In this document: one piece after another, positions 58,101 to 64,000 of the stretch
Layout: each line of letters opens with the position of its first letter
Numbering within the stretch: position 1 is the first letter of the stretch
NCBI GenBank assembly: GCA_037179385.1
Contig: CM074188.1
Span: 18,803,318-18,867,317 of the forward strand
From: Holothuria scabra
Lineage: Eukaryota; Echinodermata; Holothuroidea; Aspidochirotida; Holothuriidae
Reading direction: 5' to 3'
Length of the DNA: 64,000 nucleotides
Notes under the pieces: generated by a model
Database searches by the model: none
What the model was told of the DNA's origin: nothing
Seen by the model: the letters and a program-made list of their open reading frames with translations, nothing else
Program-made: the position numbers and the translations under genes

Positions 58101-58323
58101 TGGTCAAGTTCAAAAGAACCACTGTCTTTGTTACAAATCAGCAATCCATGCCACGAGGACAATAGGCACCTAGGTGCTTAAGCCTACCCCCTAACAATCT
58201 TAATGAATAGTAACCATAGAAAAAGAAAAAAAAAAGCTTTTTTCGCATCGACGAGTTATGAATATTCATTCCAGAGCGCTTTTTACTAAAAGCAAGAGAC
58301 GCTCTCGAAAGATATACAAATTT
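55199..58323. repeat. Macrosatellite unit 10
   Basis: Almost identical to unit 9 and unit 11. It shares CATTGTCTGCAAAATTTGCC with unit 11, whereas unit 9 has CATGGTCTGCTAAATT. Confidence 0.95.
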
Positions 58324-61300
58324 GGCCTCAATATGATCAGAAGCCCCGGCTACATTCGTAGCCGGGGCTTCTGATCATATTGAGGCCTTTCGAATCAAAT
58401 GCTAATTACAGTAAAAATGGAATAGTATTTATCTTAAAATGGGAAGTTATTTAAAAAATCATTTATAATAGTCAGCAAAAACACTTTGTTGGGGGGGGGG
58501 GGGTAACGTTGACCGACCTTTTCATGTTAGTTATATATAATAACGTACATAGTAACATTATTTAAAAGTTTACAGCGGGTCATAATTAGGAAAAGAAAGT
58601 CTCGTGAAGAAAACAAGAAGCAAAAAGACAGTCGGAATGGAAATGAGTCGAAAAATATAGGAGGAATTAAAAAAAAAAGAAAGAAAAATGGCTGTAAAAA
58701 ATCGACAGTTCTACATTTGGAAACGCTGGACACAGAAAAAACGCCTTTGAAAAGATAACTGTATTGTTTTATCATGAACATTTTTGCACTACTTACAACG
58801 TGTTAAATGCTCTAAACAAATCACTACAAACCTGAATATTACAGCAAAACACTCAGCCACGGTTCATACCTTTTTTTTTTTTTTGGGGGGGGGGGGGGTA
58901 GAAGTTTTGATTGGAGACGAAAGTGAAGACTTAAATTTGCTCCTTCAGTGGTTGTAGCTTCCTTAGGAAGCAGTTTCATAGTTTAGTTTCGCTGAACGGC
59001 TTTTTGCCACAGAGTTGAGAGGACTTTAAGAAAAGTTATAAATTTGGTCAATTCGACCTACCGACTGACTTACTGCAGTGATGGAAATCAGTTGGAATAT
59101 ATGTTTAACTTGTACCCTAAGTCTGCAGCTGCACGACGTACAAGTGAAAGTTCCGGAGATAGGGATTCATAGCAACTGAAACGCACGTCCCCTTTCTTCC
59201 GCATCCTAAAGTATTGGTACCGTATTCCATGGTGTCCAAAACATGCCCGAATAATGTTGCAATGCTTGAATGTCCCCCATTTTTCGCCAGTCATGAAATG
59301 TTGGTTTGTTATATTAATAATGCCAAATGGAGCGCAGAAGCGAAGTAGACAACCGTTGTTTTGTTAGCTAGAGCTTTTCTGTTTCTTCTTGAGACATAAT
59401 CAGTATGTACTGTAAATTAGGTAGCGGGCCACTAATTATAAGTCCCATTGACTTACACACTAAATTTGGCTACTTCCGTGCCCCTAGCTCCCAGCAGAAG
59501 TTTTCAACCAGGACATGTCACCCCTCTGATCGAAGCTCACAATCTCGGCTTTTATGGCAATTTCAAATTCTATATCATGACCATTGAAATTTTGAGCTAG
59601 AGAGCCTTGAATGATATGGACGTGTTTCCCGCCGTAATAGTTACTCAAAAACGGTATTTCACAGAGCGGAGTAATACGGTCAAAAAATGGCACTAAAATT
59701 GGTCAAATTACCTTGAATTTTGCACAGTCTGTATTTCAAGTCATTGTCTACAAAATTTAAATGCAAGAATGATCATACTTTGTAAGTAACGCAGTCAGAA
59801 ACTTCATCCCATGAAATTTTAAACGCGCTTTGTCTGTCAGTAAACATTTCCCCAGGCACGAGTATTGGTGGTCCGCTACCTAAAGTAGGTAACCTCAACA
59901 CCGGGGAAGCGCGAAGATTTGCCCGACAAGGTGTCAAGCTCCTCAAAGTACGAATGCAGCCTACAAGCGCGCAACAAGAGCGTCTATATTTGTATTGTGC
60001 CCGTATTTGACTATTTGTTCTCTAGTTTGAAACCAATAAAAAGGCAAAACGTGGAGAAAATCTGACCATCGTGATACGTAGCAGAGATGACGACCGTTTG
60101 AGGATTCCTCATTGTCTGCAAAATTTGCCATAATTCAGCTAAATATGAAGTTTACACCCAATTAAATGTCGCTTTGTTCAAAATTTCGACAACCCATCGA
60201 GTTATTAAAATATTGTTACACCGAAAAATATTGTGTGAAAAAAGAAGTGCTTCAAAATATAATTGAAAGTTTTCTCTAACTGTGTAACTCATGAAACGAG
60301 ACCATTTTATTCAAGGTACATCGTAGAAAATGAGCTGAAATACAGACTGTGCAAAATTCAGAAAAATTCGACGAAATTCAGTGTCGTTTGTCGATTGTAT
60401 AACTGCGCAGTGTAATGATGCACGGTACCTTTGAGCATCGACAAGGATGGTAAAACACGCAGCCTACCGATCATTCCAGGTTCTCTACTGAGCTGAAAAT
60501 TTCAATGGCCATGACATAAAAAGCGGGGCCCACAGTTTGAGCTTTAACCAGAGGGTTGGTATTTCCAGGTGTGAAAACTTGTACAAGGAACTAAGGGCCG
60601 GGGAAGGGGCCTGATTAGGTGGGTAAGTCCAAGAGAAATATAATAAGTGTTGAGATAACTCTTGCGTCAATTAATGAGGGGCTGATGGCTGCTTTATGGT
60701 CTACATATAATTCAAAATTGCTATACGACTTTTTTCGAAAGATTTTCCCGAATATTTAAGGTAGCGAACTTGCAATAAAATCTTCAATGACTTACACTCT
60801 GATTTGAACGAGTAAAATGACCTCTCAAACACTCGTCGAAGTTTGACAAGGTCTACGTCACCCTTGCGCAAAAAGCTGACAGGTTATCCTTTGATATAAA
60901 TTCGATTTATTACAACCATGTCCCAAAGAAGTTTTGCTAGTAGAGCTCAACTGAGCTTCCGTACCCTTATCCAGGCCTATTTTACTCACTGATCAAACAC
61001 TAGGCTGATATATGGTCGCCAGTTTTCGATCCCACAATTTCCTCAAAACTGCTTTAGATGGCATACATTTTAGCATAAGAGGCACTTCAGTTAGACAACT
61101 TTGATATTAAATTGACGATAGACCCCATCCTATTTAGTAATATATTGCAAAAGTTGTCCTAATGTTTCCTCTTGATAATATTTTGGCGTATATTATATTG
61201 AGACGGCAATAAGGACACAAAGGAAGACTTGGTCAAGTTCAAAAGAACCACTGTCTTTGTTACAAATCAGCAATCCATGCCACGAGGACAATAGGCACCT

Positions 61301-61453
61301 AGGTGCTTAAGCCTACCCCCTAACAATCTTAATGAATAGTAACCATAGAAAAAGAAAAAAAAAAAACTTTTTTCGCATCGACGAGTTATGAATATTCATT
61401 CCAGAGCGCTTTTTACTAAAAGCAAGAGACGCTCTCGAAAGATATACAAATTT
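58324..61453. repeat. Macrosatellite unit 11
   Basis: Near-identical to unit 10, including a 13-G run. It differs at single sites such as GATTAGGTGGG near 60615. Confidence 0.95.
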
Positions 61454-64000
61454 GGCCTCAATATGATCAGAAGCCCCGGCTACATTCGTAGCCGGGGCTT
61501 CTGATCATATTGAGGCCTTTCGAATCAAATGCTAATTACAGTAAAAATGGAATAGTATTTATCTTAAAATGGGAAGTTATTTAAAAATCATTTATAATAG
61601 TCAGCAAAAACACTTTGTGGGGGGGGGGGGTAACGTTGACCGACCTTTTCATGTTAGTTATATATAATAACGTACATAGTAACATGATTTAAAAGTTTAC
61701 AGCGGGTCATAATTAGGAAAAGAAAGTCTCGTGAAGAAAACAAGAAGCAAAAAGACAGTCGGAATGGAAATGAGTCGAAAAATATAGGAGGAATTAAAAA
61801 AAAAAAAAAAGAAAAATGGCTGTAAAAAATCGACAGTTCTACATTTGGAAACGCTGGACACAGAAAAGCACTTTTGTAAAGATAACTGTATTGTTTTATC
61901 ATGAACATTTTTGCACTACTTACAATGTGTTAAATGCTCTAAACAAATCACTAGAAACCTGAATATTACAGCAAAACACTCAGCCACGGTTCATACCTTT
62001 TTTTTTTGGGGGGGGGGGGGGAGAAGTTTTGAGTGGAGACGAAAGTGAAGACTTAAATTTGCTCCTTCAGTGGTTGTAGCTTCCATAGGAAGCAGTTTCA
62101 TAGTTTGGTTCCGCTGAACGGCTCTTTGCCAGAGAGTTGAGAGGACTTTAAGAAAAGTTATAAATTTGGTCAATTCGACCTACCCACTGACTTACTCCGG
62201 TGCTGGAAATCAGTTGGAATATATTTTTAACTTGTACCCTAAGTCTGCAGTTGCACGACGTACAAGTGAAAGTTCCGGAGAAAGCTAGGGATTGAGAGCA
62301 ACTGAAGCGCACTGCCCCTTTCTTCCGCATCGAGTATTGGTACCGTATTCTATGCTGTCCGAAACATGCCCGAATAATGTTGCAATGCTTGAATGTCCCC
62401 CATTTTTCGCCAGTCATGAAATGTTGGTTTGTTATATTAATAATGCCAAATGGAGCGCAGAAGCGAAGTAGACAACCGTTGTTTTGTTAGCTAGAACTTT
62501 TCTGTTTCTTCTTGAGACATAATCAGTATGTACTGTAAATTAGGTAGCGGGCCACTAATTATAAGTCCCATTGACTTACACACTAAATTTGGCTACTTCC
62601 GTGCCCCCTAGCTCCCAGTAGAAGTTTTCAACCAGGACATGTCACCCCTCTGATCGAAGCTCACAATCTCGGCTTTTATGGCACTTTCAAATTTCTATAT
62701 CATGACCATTGAAATTTTGAGCTAGAGAGCCTTGAATGATAGGGACGTGTTTCCCGCCGTAATAGTTACTCAAAAACGGTATTTCACAGAGCGGAGTAAT
62801 ACGGTCAAAAAATGGCACTAAAATTGGTCAAATTACCTTGAATTTTGCACAGTCTGTATTTCAACTCATTGTCTACAAAATTTAAATGCAAAAATGATCA
62901 TACTTTGTAAGTAACACAGTCAGAAACAACATCCCATGAAATTTTAAACGCGCTTTGTCTGTCAGTAAACATTTCCCCAGGCACGAGTATTGGTGGTCCG
63001 CTACCTAAAGTAGGTAACCTCAACACCGGGGAAGCGCGAAGATTTGCCCGACAAGGTGTCAAGCTCCTCAAAGTACGAATGCAGCCTACAAGCGCGCAAC
63101 AAGAGCGTCTATATTTGTATTGTGCCCGTATTTGACTATTTGTTCTCTAGTTTGAAACCAATAAAAAGGCAAAACGTGGAGAAAATCTGACCATCGTGAT
63201 ACGTAGCAGAGATGACGACCGTTTGAGGATTCCTCATGGTCTGCTAAATTTGCCATAATTCAGCTAAATATGAAGTTTACACCCAATTAAATGTCGCTTT
63301 GTTCAAAATTTCGACAACCCAGCAAGTTATTAAAATATTGTTACACCGAAAAATATTGTGTGAAAAAAGAAGTGCTTCAAAATATAATTGAAAGTTGTCT
63401 CTAACTGTGTAACTCATGAAACGAGACCATTTTATTCAAGGTACATCGTAGATAATGAGCTGAAATACAGACTGTGCAAAATTCAGAAAAATTCGACGAA
63501 ATTCAGTGTCGTTTGTCGATTGTATAACTGCGCCGTGTAACGATGCACGGTACCTTTGAGCATCGACAAGGATGGTAAAACACGCAGCCTACCGATCATT
63601 CCAGGTTCTCTACTGAGCTGAAAATTTCAATGGCCATGAAATAAAAAGCGGGGTCCACAGTTTGAGCTTTAACCAGAGGGTTGGTATTTCCAGGTGTGAA
63701 AACTTGTACAAGGAACTAAGGGCCGGGGAAGGGGCCTGATTAAGTGGGTAAGTCCAAGAGAAATATAATAAGTGTTGAGATAACTCTTGCGTCAATTAAT
63801 GAGGGGCTGATGGCTGCTTTATGGTCTACATAAAATTCAAAATTGCTATACGACTTTTTTTCGAAAGATTTTCCCGAATATTTAAGGTAGCGAACTTGCA
63901 ATAAAATCTTCAATGACTTACACTCTGATTTGAACGAGTAAAATGACCTCTCAAACTCTCGTCGAAGTTTGACAAGGTTTACGTCACCCTTGCGCAAAAA
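61454..64000. repeat. Macrosatellite unit 12, truncated by the window end
   Basis: The first few hundred bases follow the block of units 9-11. From about 61860 on it reverts to the variants of units 1-8 (AAAAGCACTTTTG, CAACATCCCATG), with private changes at 62290-62340. The array is still running at 64000. Confidence 0.93.

Larger units (their letters stand above)
29530..64000. repeat. Macrosatellite array, ~3.12-kb units in direct tandem, continuing past the window
   Basis: The same ~3.12-kb sequence recurs head to tail. Distances between successive copies of the hairpin landmark (first at 30505) are 3116, 3113, 2397, 3563 (includes the N gap), 3122, 3134, 3126, 3123, 3125 and 3130 bp. Each unit holds in order: the hairpin, a poly-G tract before TAACGTTGACCGACC, a purine-rich stretch, a T/G homopolymer junction, a ~461-bp TA/TIR element, and a segment with an AT-rich terminus. 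No unit has an open frame longer than ~100 codons, and homopolymer changes break the short ones, so I infer it is non-coding. I do not recognise the family. The left edge begins mid-unit. Confidence 0.97.

Noticed and set aside
29530..64000. CENP-B-box-like or centromeric satellite
   Set aside because: I looked for TTCGNNNNANNCGGG in the unit and found only partial matches such as near the TTTCGAAAGATTTTCCCG stretch. A 3.1-kb unit is also atypical for a centromeric monomer.
29530..64000. Tandem rRNA, snRNA, tRNA or histone gene cluster
   Set aside because: No recognisable 5S, U1-U6, tRNA or histone sequence is present in the unit on either strand.

Overview
The window is animal nuclear DNA. 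It has introns with GT..AG boundaries, tRNA-derived and CR1/L2-type retroposons, several families of non-autonomous DNA transposons, a 49-bp minisatellite and a very long tandem array with ~3.1-kb units. The AGGCCTAGGCCTA and TAACGTTA word composition and the repeat mix suggest a marine deuterostome invertebrate, most likely an echinoderm. That is a composition-based guess, not a demonstrated identity.

Only one host gene can be supported. It is a four-exon, plus-strand gene of the SAXO (FAM154) family, stabilizer of axonemal microtubules. Its coding exons are 11350-11387, 21904-22077, 23285-23484 and 24378-25369. They join in phase to 467 codons plus stop. Exon 1 is a 38-nt piece carrying the N-terminal Cys motif MAKKCICEICTCG, separated from the rest by a 10.5-kb intron. 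An RFX/X-box-like site lies ~350 bp upstream of the ATG. A plausible poly(A) signal at 28630 implies a ~3.3-kb 3' UTR.

Layout. 1-11.0 kb: no host gene seen, but many repeats. They include a 4.2-kb TIR element with a perfect 8-bp duplication, inserted into the end of a 33-bp relic of the same family; a minus-strand LINE tail; a hAT-type MITE; a 49-bp x ~19.5 minisatellite; a ~210-230-bp x 3 repeat; and two TTAA MITEs back to back. 11.3-28.65 kb: the SAXO gene. Its first intron holds a layered nest: an old LINE, split by a TA-flanked TIR element that carries a 100-bp minisatellite, which is split by a younger LINE of the same family; a TTAA MITE also sits in the old LINE. 28.7-29.5 kb: a tRNA-derived SINE and unassigned sequence. 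About 29.53 kb to the window end: a macrosatellite of ~3.12-kb head-to-tail units, not ended at 64000. It has 11 near-perfect 30-bp-stem hairpins, variable poly-G and T/G tracts, an embedded ~460-bp TA/TIR element in each unit, one 0.72-kb-deleted divergent unit and a nominal 100-N assembly gap.

The most unusual structure is the macrosatellite with its nearly invariant hairpin. No convincing protein is encoded in it, and its function, if any, cannot be told from sequence alone.
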